Assembly (NCBI RefSeq): GCF_010183535.1
Contig: NC_071328.1
Location: 10,788,001-10,852,000 of the forward strand
Direction: 5' to 3'
From: Caenorhabditis remanei
Lineage: Eukaryota > Nematoda > Chromadorea > Rhabditida > Rhabditidae
DNA: 64,000 nt
Shown here: positions 30,501 through 40,994 of the stretch, piece after piece
Layout: each line of letters starts with the position of its first letter
Position numbering within the stretch: position 1 is the first letter of the stretch
Made by a program: the position numbers and the translations under genes
Notes under the pieces: generated by a model
Databases searched by the model: none
Told to the model about the DNA's origin: nothing
Seen by the model: the letters and a program-made list of their open reading frames with translations, nothing else

Positions 30501-30657
30501 AGAGAGAGTTGGTTCATCACCGAGAGCATTTTCAATTGAACTGTCGGCTGCTGTTGTTTTCTGAAAGTTTATTTTATTGGTAAACTGGAGCTAAGTTTTT
30601 TCAACAGGCAGCACTATAAATTGTTCTGAAACCTACAGAGCTCAATATATTTCTCAT
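27582..30657 (-). CDS. C-terminal (HDS) block of a BIG/ARFGEF3-like protein
   Basis: Many small exons with 45-80 bp introns encode a helical, HEAT-like protein ending at TAG 27582-27584. The segment KIGSGWKPLFGSL matches the conserved IRSGW...F motif of the HDS2 region downstream of Sec7 in BIG/ARFGEF proteins, and the stretch before it aligns with the post-HDS1 region. A possible start is ATG 30655-30657 (MRNILSS), joined in phase to the exon beginning KTTAADSS. That exon could equally be spliced from the block at 32606-35615, which ends in the family alignment about where this one begins. As a separate gene it would sit 115 bp downstream of the mucin-like gene, an operon-like spacing. The protein probably acts in trafficking at endosome or Golgi membranes (inference from family). 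Confidence 0.75.
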
Positions 30658-30771
30658 GGTACGTTAAATTAATTTTCTGGAAATTGTGATTCTTTGCCCA
30701 GAAATATTATATTCTGAAGAAAACAACAAACTAATAAAAATTCATTCAATAAAAAGCAAGGGGTTAGTATA

Positions 30772-31811
30772 TTAGTTAGGAATAGCGAGTTCATCAGTTG
30801 GAGCTTCTGTACTCGTGACGTTGAGTGTAGCAGAGGGAGAGCCAGTCGTCGAGAGCTCATTCAAATCTTTAGTAGTCTCGGAATCAGACGAGACTGGTGT
30901 GGTCTTTGCAGATGAAGGAGTGGAAACTTCAACGGCGACGTTGCTCTGTGTAGTGTCGTCTTCGATTGGCAAAGCATCTTCAAGTGTCGGTTCCGTCGAA
31001 GCAGTCAGATCAGTTGTAGTAGTGGAAGTGGAGAGATTAGATGATGACGATGATGATGATGTATCGACTGGATGGACACCAAGTGAAGTTTTTGATTGAG
31101 TATCTACGGAAATAGTTGTTGTCTCAATCGATTCAGTAGATGTTCCATCAGAAGAAATTGTTGTTGCTTCATCTTCAGAGCTTTCAGCAGTCTTCATTAC
31201 CAAAGGAGTTGTGGATTCTACCAGAGGAAGTATGGTTGAAGTATTCAGTGGTATGATCTTGTTTGGAATGATGACTGACACTGTGGTTGTTGTTTCGAAA
31301 GACATTGAAGTAGAAGTTTCGTTGGTTCCGTTCAGTGCTTCACTTCTGAAAACATGAAGAATTTTACAACATTCACTGAAGACGACACCTACATTGGAAC
31401 CTCCCCATCCATATTCATAATCAAGAAAGCGCCGAGACCAAGAAGAGAGATAACAGCAAGAAAGATGGTAACAGCTGCAAAGATACACCAACAAGTTCCA
31501 CATTTCGCTGGTTTCTTCTCTTCTTTCTCCTTTTTTGTTTCCTTTTTCGATTCTTCATCACTTTCTGACGATCGACTCGTCTTTGTTGTAGCTACAGATG
31601 GTTCCGATCTCTTTGGATTCAAGCCATCGGAGAAGCTCAAATTGTTGTTTCCACGTGGACGATTCGATTCCAAATCAACGTCATCGTTCGCCTTCAATGC
31701 TGGAGTGTGTGGAAGGCCAGTGATGAGTTCAGGTGGAGCGTCAGTTGGTGGACGTGGAGCTATTGGTGGTGGCATTTGACTGTCTCCGAGGTATTCGTAG
31801 TCGTTGCTCAT
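30772..31811 (-). CDS. single-pass membrane protein with Ser/Thr-rich ectodomain
   Basis: Two exons. The N-terminal part is hydrophilic: Pro-rich first (MPPPIAPRPPTDAPP), then a Lys/Glu cluster (KKETKKEKEEKKPAKCGTC). One strong transmembrane segment follows (CIFAAVTIFLAVISLLGLGA). After a short intron (donor within CCAAT|GTAGGT, acceptor near 31347) the C-terminal half is almost all Ser, Thr, Glu and Val with NxT/S sites, as expected of a heavily O-glycosylated mucin-like domain. The positive-inside rule suggests N-in, C-out (type II). No family recognised. It lies between the two blocks of the ARFGEF3-like gene, on the same strand. Confidence 0.8.
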
Positions 31812-32166
31812 GCTGAAGACCCCACTGTTCGTTGGGTTATTCTAGAAACTGTACCTTTGTTAGGGGTTTGTTAGTAGTCAAGGGCAAGTAGATTTCGTAC
31901 TGACAGCCAGTGAAGGAAAGTTAAAGAGAAACAGAAAAACTCGGGCGGTTCGAATAAAAAACCAAGAGAGTTCACATGAAAAATGATAGAATCAACACGT
32001 AAAAACAAATTGAAATTGGAAAGAAAAACAGAAAAAGAAAAATAAATAGTGTTGTTTCCATGTGTCCGTTTCTCTTTTTCTTTTTTCATCAGTTCGATCA
32101 CTTCAATTCATTTCTCATCTTTTCCCCGCAATTCATCGTAATAATTCATTTTCAAAATCATACAAA
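31812..32166. promoter_or_regulatory. bidirectional promoter region
   Basis: A 355-bp stretch separates the divergent starts of the mucin-like gene (minus, ATG 31811) and the LC8-like gene (plus, ATG 32167). It is A-rich in the middle and C/T-rich toward the LC8 start. Both promoters presumably lie here. No specific factor site is claimed. Confidence 0.4.
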
Positions 32167-32599
32167 ATGTCTGAACGGAAATCGCCGGATTCTTCTTCCA
32201 AAACTTCATCCGCAAGTTCAGAAGACCCACGGATGAAACCACGTCATCTGGAGACAAGAATATTGTATAGTGATCATGATTCTGCGTGGCAGAAGAAGTT
32301 ATTGTCGCTGGCGAGAGAGGCTGTTCAAGCAATGATTGATAAAGGAGTGGAGACGGAACAGTCGTTTTTTCAGGTTTTCCAAAAATATATTTCGTTTCCA
32401 TAAGTTTTTAAATTGATTTCAGGAAGTGGCAGCTCTATTGAAAGAGGCATTAGCAGCATCTTCAGAAGTAGAGAAAACTAAAAAATGGCATTTCGTTGTG
32501 GGAAATGATTTCAACGTTCAAGCAGAAGCTGTCAAGGATTCCATCTCATTTTTCGCAATTGGAGATGTCAAATTTCTAGTTTATCGAACCCAAAATTGA
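32167..32599 (+). CDS. divergent LC8-type dynein light chain
   Basis: Two exons (32167-32373, 32423-32599) give 127 residues. The C-terminal 85 or so align with LC8/DYNLL: a helix (LLSLAREAVQAMIDKG), a second helix, then KKWHFVVGNDFNV and SISFFAIGDVKFLVYRT, matching the WHCIVG...F and FYLGQVAILLFK strands of LC8. A Ser/Lys-rich N-terminal extension of about 40 residues is absent from the 89-residue canonical protein. LC8 proteins dimerise and bind short linear motifs in dynein intermediate chain and other partners; whether this copy keeps the groove is uncertain because many core residues differ. Its stop is 6 bp from the stop of the convergent gene, and AATAAA (32623-32628) lies inside that neighbour's coding exon. 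Confidence 0.82.
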
Positions 32600-32605
32600 T
32601 TAATT

Positions 32606-35600
32606 TTAATTTCGAAAAGAAGAATAAAGTTGTGCTAAACGAACCTCTTCTTTATCTTCCTCTTTTTCTTCTGTTTTCCTTCGAAGAAACTTCAAACGAG
32701 ATGGTTTCTCATAGCAAAGAGCTCCATAAATGTACTTCTCCAGTTCCCAAACATATTCTGAGCATCTAACAATATGTTTCCAACATGAAGATGCATGAAT
32801 TGCAATTCTAGCTTCATCAAGAACTAGCTGCATTGCTAGAAGATGTTCACGTGAAGTGCACGTGGACTTTTGTTCGTTATCAGCTGCAATGGCATCGTCT
32901 CGTAGATCTTCGAGGCAACAGGAAGTCTCAACAAGTTGCTCGAATATCCAACCACACCGAGATTCCAAACCTGAAATTGACTTCGGAGGGAGTGAAACCT
33001 CCAATCACCTACCCAAAACTTGTGCAACGGCACAAAGATTTCTCATTCCACATATCGAAACTGATATCGCTTCCCTTATTTTCTCTCGTGTCTTTCTTTT
33101 TTCTTTCACTGCCAAAAAAGTTGAGAGAACATCGATAGTCATTTGCCATGCAGAACTTGTCATCCATCTAGCCACGTTTCTTTCTGAAAATCAGGTATTT
33201 ATCCCGAGTCCCCGAACACTTTTCCTACCTTCAGTACATTCAACTTCATCTACTCTCGATTTTATTCTCTTCAACTTTTCTACATCTGACAGTAATCCTT
33301 TCGTTTGTCCATCGAAATCATTGATCACATTTTTCAATGTTGGAGTTATCTGTCCAGCATGAACATCTGCTAGTTTCAGATTATCATAAACCTTTTCCAG
33401 CCATCCAATAGCCACGTGGACCACACTTCCAGAATTGAGAACTGTCTTTTTGAGATCTTCTAAAGTGTAAGTATCAGGGCGGGAGACATACGAAAGAGCA
33501 GCGTAAGTTGTCAAATAGATAGCGTCGGTATTCAAGAATTCCTGTTGAATCTTGGATCGAGATTTGTAGGCGTCAGCATGTACTGAACAGAAGTCTGAAA
33601 AAAAGAAAACTGGAAAAGAGAGTACTCCAGAATATATCTTACTTGCATAAAAATCAGAAGCAAATTGCAAAATCGCTTCATCAATGGAAAGTGTGTTTTT
33701 CGGAGAAGCAATTATGTCCAAGTTTTCCGAAAATGATTGGACAAAACGTTTTGCTGTGTTTCTCTCGCTCTGAAAACTTACTCATTTTAATCCTGGAATT
33801 CAAATCTTTTACCCACACTCTCATCTAATTCACTCGATCTTCTTGTTGTAATCGGAGCACACCTGAACTTTTGTTCTAGTCTTCTCAATTTAGCTGCCAT
33901 CGGATCCTCTGTTGAACTACTTCCAGATTGATCAAACACATTTTCATTATCCTCGTCGACGGTAGATATTTCAGATACTCTTTCGGAACATTTCAATGAA
34001 AAACCTGAAATTTCAGTTTGCTGGCATACAATTCGAGTTATTTTGCTCACTATTGACAATTGTATCTTCAAATGAAACAAAAGTTTCCGCAATGATTTTC
34101 CTCTCTTCATCAGTGAAAAAACGATGAGTTGCTAGTTGTTTCATTCCGTCTAACTGCAAAGAATTGACTGTCAACATCTACGTTTTTTTCTCAAAAGACT
34201 CACCATAGCCACAACTGTTTTCACTGAATCAATACTCAATTCCAGCTGTGGATTCGTGCATTCAACAATACAAGTCATCAACATTCTCCATAGAGATAAT
34301 GACTTTGTGATCACACAACTTTTAGCAATTTTACTCATTTTCGAGCCGTCTCCCAATATTTTTTTGATCAGTTTCAATGCTTCTGATCGTTGGTCCAATC
34401 GGGGAAATAGGAAAGCTTTGTGGAATAATGCTTCCAGAGAAGAAGCAAGACTAGGGTCAGTTATCATGAGTCGAATCAGTTGGTCAACAATTCTGAAAAT
34501 CCATTTCGTTGTTGTAACGGTTGATTGAATGTTACAACTAACTGATAAAGGGCACGCCATGTATGTGGATTAGTGATAACAGATGGAGCCAGTGCGAAAT
34601 CAATTTGACCTTCTCCAATTGGTTCGTCGTTTCCGCCACTTTCAGACATTTTTGAAGAACTACTCATTCCTTTTTGAGGTATTCCAAGAAGAAGAATTAT
34701 TAATGGACACACTTTTTCCCTGAGATTAAAACTTTTTATTTTCCTATCAATTCGAATTAAAAAACTTACCATAACAAGTTAACAAATGGCTGATGATTGA
34801 GAATTCTCAAGTTGGAAGAAGTCAAAAGAGCACAAATTGCATCAAGTGAAATCAGACACTGTTCATGTGCACTACTCATTTGTTCAACTTCTGCACAAAG
34901 TTCTTCTAAAAGTTTTCCAACATCCATATAAACTGCGATTGCTTCTTGTTGAGCTTCGCACGCTGCATATCGATTTGAGAAATATGCAGAAAGAGATTGA
35001 GTTGTGGCAGCTCGACAGGCAACTCGAACTCGTTCTTCTTCACTTTTTCCATATAATCGTTTATAGATCTGAATTCTCAAATTTTCGTGGTGAATTTTTA
35101 TTCAAAACTTACTTGAACGCATTGTTCTACATCGCTCATTGAAACTTTCAATTCGTTACTACATACCATTTCTACCAGAAGCTAAACAATTTTCAGATTA
35201 TTTCCATGTGGCTCTGCCATTTCTTACCGTAATACATTTGCATTGAAGTTGACTTTTCCATTCATCGATTCCTGTCATTGAATGTAATACTTGAGATGGG
35301 AGACTGTTTTGTGTCTCTTCTGTTATTGTATCATGATATGTTTGATCACGGAGAAGAACTTGAACTCCGTCGACTGCATGATGGAAATGTTTCTCGTTCC
35401 CATGATCGAATGCAAGTTCGAAAGCTGCCAAGCATTTTTCCCTAACATGGACTATTGGAACATCTTTTTTATCGTTGAATCTTTTCAGAGTTTCTGAAAA
35501 AAACATTTTAGTTCTTCGTCTTTGATATCAAAATCGTACCTTTTGCCACATTAATCGCTTCCTTCGATGCAGAATGTTTGACCGTTCCAGCCAATCCATT

Positions 35601-35615
35601 TAATGCAGCTTCCAT
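32606..35615 (-). CDS. N-terminal (DCB-Sec7-like-HDS1) block of a BIG/ARFGEF3-like protein
   Basis: Start ATG 35613-35615 (MEAALNGLAGTVKHSASKE), about ten exons. The first third matches the DCB region of BIG-type Arf exchange factors (AAFELAFDHG; QCKCITLLVEMV; VEQCVQIYKRLYG). The middle has TLSIDEAILQFASDFYA ... FLNTDAIYLTTYAAL, matching the SLDEAIR.FL..F and ADTAYVLAYS helices of Sec7. The catalytic loop FRLPGEAQ with its glutamic finger has no equivalent, so exchange activity is unlikely. ISVSICGMRNLCAVAQVLG and the helices after it match HDS1. This is the pattern of ARFGEF3/BIG3. The last exon runs to TAA 32606-32608, but a possible donor (GAAGAG|GTTCGT) about 45 bp earlier would join it in phase to the block at 27582-30657. 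Confidence 0.78.
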
Positions 35616-36150
35616 CCAATTTGTGTAGTAAAAATATATTGACGGAAAGCAGAAAAGAGAGCTTGCGGAGCAAACGCCTTCTCCAAAATGTCTATTTCTC
35701 TGCGTCTCCGTTAGCCCTGTTAGCTAACGTCATCTGACTGAAAAAAAGGGAGAAATGAGTGAGAAAATGTGAAGAAGAGAAGAAGAAGAAGATGAAGAAG
35801 AAGAAAACGGAGAAGAAGAAGGACCGGGATTCGGATAGGAAATTGAAGAAGGATTATGTAAAATTATTTTACAAACTGCATCTCTGAAATGTGAAAATTG
35901 AATACAAACAAGAAGAAAGACACAGAAACTTGGAAAGTGCATTCACTCTGACTCGGGTAATACTGTAGTTTTCAAAGATGAACACGATTTTTAATTTTCG
36001 GAAACTCTTTCTCTTTCCTTTAATTTTTCTGAATACGTGAACTGTAAAGAATAAAAACCCGAATCTCATGTCGTGTTATCTCATTTCGAAGAGCTCATCG
36101 TTCCCATTGAATCATTAAACTGAAGAATCGCGTCTCGAGAAAAGAAGAAG
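35616..36150. promoter_or_regulatory. divergent intergenic region
   Basis: Between the starts of the ARFGEF3-like gene (minus) and the gene at 36151 (plus). It contains a GAA/GAAG purine tract (about 35770-35822) and otherwise AT-rich DNA. No further gene seen. Confidence 0.4.
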
Positions 36151-37473
36151 ATGCATGAAAAAGTGAGCGAAGGAGAGAGAAGTATGAAGACGTCGTCCCA
36201 GTCGAGTTCTTCATCGGTAAATACGAGCGACGTGGATGCTCTCGGACAGCGAACCGATCATTTGATCTACAACTGCTATGAATTCGAAAAATCGACGAGT
36301 TCTTTGAATGAATATCGTCATTGGATCAAAGAAAAGGAAACTGCTAATGTTGAAGTCTTGGAAAAGGTATATCTTATTAGTTGCCGAATTTCGAGTTTCA
36401 TTTCATTTTTAGGCACTATCCTCAATCCTCGATTTGGGCGAAAGCTTCGGAAAACTTGGTCCAAAAATGGACAAAGATATTGAAGACTCTCTCGCTTGGT
36501 TATTCGCAAAAGTCGGATGGTAAAAGTTTGGAATAGTGAAATCAGATTGTAAATTTTATTTAGGAGACCAACAAATATTATGCATCCAAACATCGGGTAC
36601 GCAGGATATGAAGATATGCTTCTTCGTTATTGTGATCTGAAAAAAGAGTTGGATAAAATGAGAGTTATCAATCTACGTGCATCAAACATTCGTACTCAAG
36701 TCGTTCAGCAACAACTCGAAACGCGTCAGATGAATGACAAGTTGGATGAACTTCGTTGTCGTTGGAAGTTTCTCACTGTTACAAAAACTATCGCCTCGAG
36801 AAATCTTGGATATAACGATGTAAAACTCAATTAATTTTCCGACTTTTCGACATTATTTCAGGGACTTTCCATGTTGTTCTCGTTACCTATTTTGCTTCCT
36901 GGCATTATTTTTCACGAGAAGACATCACATACTTATGCTTCCGATCTTCTTGACATTTTCAAGAGACTTTTAGTCGTAGCGGAGGCAATTCAGTATGAGA
37001 GAAGTCCGACAAATGATCCGATTGTCACTAATAGTAATATTTTGTATCATCTGTCCCAACCATCTGTTCCAAGTCTCTACGTTCCTATTCAGGTGAAAAT
37101 TTCAAGATGTTTATAAGAACTATTATTCATTTTTCAGTATGCCGATAGCAATGGAGAGGTTACGGCTCCTGAAGAAAAAATACTTCCAGTTGCCCGTGAT
37201 AGCGCTCACACTCTTATTGCATCTGAAAATGGAGAAGTCCACGCACCAGAAAATAGCATTTTACCAATTGCCCGTGACAGTGCTCTTTCGTTGGTTTCAT
37301 CTGAAAATGGGGAAGTCTCAGCCACTTCGGAATATAACATGCCGATTGCGAAGGATAGTGCCACAACTCTGGGTTCCAATGAATCTCCCAAGCCACTTTC
37401 GAAAACTCAACTTACATCTGGAGTTGAAGTAAAGCGGAACACCAATAGCATCAAAAGTCAAAGAAGAGGATAA
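36151..37473 (+). CDS. unrecognised protein with a short C-terminal triplicated motif
   Basis: About five exons, start ATG 36151 and stop TAA 37471-37473. The N-terminus is Ser-rich. The middle is helical, with likely coiled coil (EDMLLRYCDLKKELDKMR ... QQQLETRQMNDKLDELRCRW). The C-terminal exon repeats a unit of about 26 residues three times: NGEVTAPEEKILPVARDSA, NGEVHAPENSILPIARDSA and NGEVSATSEYNMPIAKDSA. It ends in a basic tail (KSQRRG). There is no signal peptide or membrane segment. I do not recognise the family. AATAAA lies at 37513-37518, and rps-7 follows 550 bp downstream on the same strand. Confidence 0.75.
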
Positions 37474-38026
37474 CTTTACCACGCAACCTCTGTGAAATGA
37501 CTGGTTGATGGAAATAAAATATCATTCACTTCATACTCATGTTTGTTTCAAACTTACACATTGTAACACTGAACTATCTCTTGTCAACATCACTTCAACA
37601 ACATAATTTTTTTTTTCAATTTTCATCACACTTATTCTGCGATTTTTTGCTGAGAACGTGTATAATTTCCTTCAAATTCAGTTCAATCGCGTTGAGTTTG
37701 TCCGCTCGCTCTCTTTCTTGTTTAAAGGCGCAGGCAATTTCGGCGGTGGGTCTCGCAGCGCTCGATACGAAGGGAGCGAGTTTCACCGTACACACACATT
37801 TCTCTAATTTTTTTGCTTTGGCCTACGCCGATTTTTTCCTTTTTTTCTTGAAAAGCATGCAAATATTACGATTTTCGATTAAAAAAATGTATTGAAAATT
37901 TAATTTAATCATTTTTCTTTATTTTTCCTCTGTGAGTCGTAATTATCGTATTTTAAAACTCGTTTTGACCCTTTTTCTTGGAATCGGTGTATTTTAATTT
38001 TGATGGTCTTTTTCAGTGGGTTAAAC
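37474..38026 (+). promoter_or_regulatory. upstream region of rps-7
   Basis: The 3' part of the preceding gene (poly(A) signal 37513-37518) is followed by a GC-richer island at about 37725-37790 (TTTAAAGGCGCAGGC ... GGTCTCGCAGCG). Next comes a T-rich run and an acceptor, TTTTTCAG, about ten bases before the rps-7 ATG, suited to spliced-leader addition. The island is a candidate promoter; no factor is assigned. Confidence 0.4.
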
Positions 38027-38785
38027 ATGCCCGAGATTATCGGCAAGCTTTTGAAGTCCGACGGAAAGGTCGTCTCTGAGATCGAGAAGCAAGTCTCTCA
38101 AGCCCTCATCGATTTGGAGACCAACGATGACGTTCAGAGCCAATTGAAGGAGCTTTACATCGTCGGAGTTAAGGTAATATTTTTTACTATCCGATAATTT
38201 TTATTAACCCTTTTCGTTCAGGAGGTTGAGCTTGGAAACAAGTCCGCCATCATTATCTACGTCCCAGTCCCACAACTCAAGGCCTTCCACAAGATCCACC
38301 CAGCCCTCGTTCGTGAGTTGGAGAAGAAGTTCGGAGGAAGAGATATCCTTATCCTTGCCAAGGTTTGTATCAAATAATGAATACAATTCGAAGTAAATAC
38401 TATTTTAGAGACGTATCCTTCCAAAGCCACAAAGAGGAAGCAAGGCTAGACCACAAAAGCAGAAGAGACCGCGTTCCCGCACTCTCACCGCTGTCCACGA
38501 TGCTTGGCTTGATGAGCTCGTCTACCCAGCCGAGGTTGTCGGAAGACGCATTCGTGTGAAGTTGGACGGAAAGAAGGTCTACAAGGTAAGAGATATTAAA
38601 ATTAGTCGCATTTGATTACTCAGTGTTTGAGAAAGTTTTGAGCATTTGAATTTTGGACATTTTAGGTACACCTCGACAAATCCCACCAGACCAATGTCGG
38701 ACACAAGGTTGGAGTCTTCGCTTCGGTTTACCGCAAGCTCACCGGAAAGGATGTCACCTTCGAATTCCCAGACCCAATTTTCTAA
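38027..38785 (+). CDS. rps-7: small ribosomal subunit protein eS7
   Basis: Four exons (38027-38173, 38222-38362, 38409-38585, 38666-38785) total 194 codons plus stop, the normal length of eukaryotic RPS7. The protein starts [14 protein letters not shown] and contains [20 protein letters not shown], the basic stretch [20 protein letters not shown] and the ending [10 protein letters not shown], all typical of eS7. It is a component of the 40S subunit needed for 18S rRNA maturation. The coding sequence uses the C-ending codons usual for highly expressed worm genes. AATAAA lies at 38805-38810. Confidence 0.97.
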
Positions 38786-39466
38786 ACATTTTTTGTTGAC
38801 TTACAATAAATTGTTGATATAATTTATTGTATAATAATGTGCGTTTGATGACAAGAGATCTGTTGCCTCCACCACATAAAACGCGCAGAAGTACAAAATT
38901 GTTTCAAGAGTGACCTTGACTTGAAAACTTTCGTGTTTCTCTTGTGGCATTCTGTTTAGGGGCTCAACAAATAGCTGTCTTGAATTAATTTCTAAAGTAC
39001 ACCATGTGAAAAGCGCATAACAGCGTACTGAAAAATGGATGGTTCTAGACCAAATCGATGCAAGAACATTACATAATAGTCACTTTCGCGAACTGGAATA
39101 ATATCACATTAAAAAAGATGATACTATCACAGTTTCCCTAGATCTCCGCAACTACTTCCGATGGATGCACTAGAGGACTGACAAAACGTCGAGTATCACA
39201 GTCAGCTTTTACTTCTGTCACACCATCGTCACGTCGAGTCAGTTCAAATCTGAACCTTGTTTCAACCTTTTCCTAACTTGCATCAACAGTTCGGTTTACA
39301 ACTGTTGATGCAAGTTAGGAAAAGGTTGAAACAAGGTTCAGATAAATGAAGCTTGTTGTGAAGCTAGTCTTGGAACTGAAAACAAACTTTTAACTTCAAC
39401 AAAACCAAAACGATAACAATAACAGAATAGAAATAATGGAAAATGCGTAATGATAATATTGAGATG
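38786..39466. other. convergent intergenic region with a foldback
   Basis: This lies between the 3' ends of rps-7 (plus) and rrp7 (minus). Apart from the rps-7 poly(A) signal and a perfect inverted repeat at 39248-39343, I see no gene. Confidence 0.6.
39248..39343. repeat. perfect 44-bp inverted repeat with 8-base loop
   Basis: The sequence 39248-39291 is the exact reverse complement of 39300-39343, separated by CGGTTTAC. The left arm begins ATCTGAACCTTG and the right arm ends CAAGGTTCAGAT. As RNA it would form a fully paired 44-bp hairpin on either strand. Confidence 0.95.
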
Positions 39467-40642
39467 CTACATCGGTTTGAAATTACGAGCCTGTTTGAGT
39501 TGCGCAATTCGTTTCCTGTCTTCCTCGAACTTTTTGAGCAGCTCTTGAGCTTCTGAAACAAAGTTATTTACAAATAAGGCTAAAATAGAAAATGATGTCT
39601 TACTTTCTTGTCGGTTCTTTTTGATTTGGAATGTGTAATAAGCCAGATCTACTTTCTTCTTCTTTCCGTTCAGCCCGCCAATCAGTGGAACATCTTCCTT
39701 GTTAAGCTTCACTGATTTTGCTGCTTTTTTGACTTTCGTCACAGTAATCCAACCCTCTTCATCAGGCTCGGAGTACTTTCGTTTCGCCTCTTTTCTTGCT
39801 TCTGCTTGAACGACGTCGTATCTTTCGACATATGTATCAGCCATTTCTTGAATTTGCTCTTCTGATGGGAATAGTTTCTTGTACAAACTGGTGGAATCTG
39901 AAAAGAGTAGTAAGAAGTAACAAGTCCAAAACTGAAAATGTAAAGTGCCCAAAACTCAATAATCATTGTGCGATAGTGACCTTTCAAAGATTCACAGTTT
40001 TCAATTGTTATTCTCATATCGGGTGCCGTCGCAGTGCGCATAATGACAAACCAACTTTTCTGTTTGAGTTGCGAACCGCGCCGAACTAAAGAACATCCAT
40101 ACTGCATTTTTGAAAACTCACCTTTCAAAACTGACGGAAACTCTGGTTCTTCGAGAAAATCTGTCACTGTAAATGGTCCAACATCTTGACACAATGCTAA
40201 AACTTGAATTACAGCTTCTGGTTTTTCATATGTGATCGACATTGTCAATTGTCCTTGTGAAAGTGAAGTGTCGGCTGCATTGCTTCGTTGCACAAAAGAT
40301 TCTTCTACCTCAAACGGGGCGAATTGATTGATGATTGCTAGGATCACTTCCTGTAAAAGAACATTTGGAAATGAAACGTAAAACTGATAGAAATACCTCT
40401 CCAACAAACGCAGGAATATTGCTGACGATAAGAGAAGCCTCTTTCGATGGATCTTTTTTCAAAAACAAGTGTCGTTCCACCGTGTATTTTCCACCGATTT
40501 TAAATCTCAGGTCTGAATGGACAATATGATATAAGAATTAGTAAGAATACTTACATCTCAATGCATCTGGATCCAGATGGATAACTTTCTCGATTTTCCT
40601 TTTTGCAACCTTCTTAACTCGTTTTTTCTTACAACACTCCAT
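39467..40642 (-). CDS. ribosomal RNA-processing protein 7 (RRP7A homologue)
   Basis: Start ATG 40640-40642 (MECCKKKRVKKVAKR, basic), stop 39467-39469. Domains in order: a divergent RRM-like fold (YLRFKIGGKYTVERHLFLKK ... EASLIVSNIPAFVGEE), an acidic linker, and the diagnostic C-terminal RRP7 domain. That domain shows LYKKLFPSEEQIQEMADTYV, PDEEGWITVT and a final helix ending ELLKKFEEDRKRIAQLKQ then FKP. In yeast and humans RRP7 acts in 90S/SSU processome maturation of 18S rRNA, in the nucleolus. It converges with rps-7, and the two products act in the same pathway. Introns are short, all GT-AG. Confidence 0.9.
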
Positions 40643-40994
40643 TATACTTCCCAGTAATCTGAATGTAAAACAACACTGAAAATATAGTTTTGTCACTGAA
40701 CAGAAAATTTGTCGTAATTTATTATGCATGTGTTCACTTCAACAGACCTGTGTTTGCGTACTTGCGTACCGTAGTCGTTGCAAAAATGTGTCCCGAAAAA
40801 TATAATTTCACAATTTTTCCTAATTCGTTCAACTTATAGCGGCGCTTTTTAAAGATATATTGAATTATTATTTTTTCTTGTAAATCTGCATTTTTCACAC
40901 ATAATTTTTATAGTATAGTTTTTCATCTGCATCATTTATTAATTTTATTACAATTGTTATTATTAGTAAGTGGTGTTGAGATCCGTTATTCGTC
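40643..40994. other. intergenic, nothing recognised
   Basis: AT-rich sequence between the start of rrp7 and the 3' end of the downstream secreted-protein gene. It probably contains the rrp7 promoter; no motif is assigned. Confidence 0.4.

Noticed and set aside
39240..39350. Possible tRNA because of TTCAAATC near a stem
   Set aside because: No cloverleaf: the sequence is one uninterrupted 44-bp hairpin.
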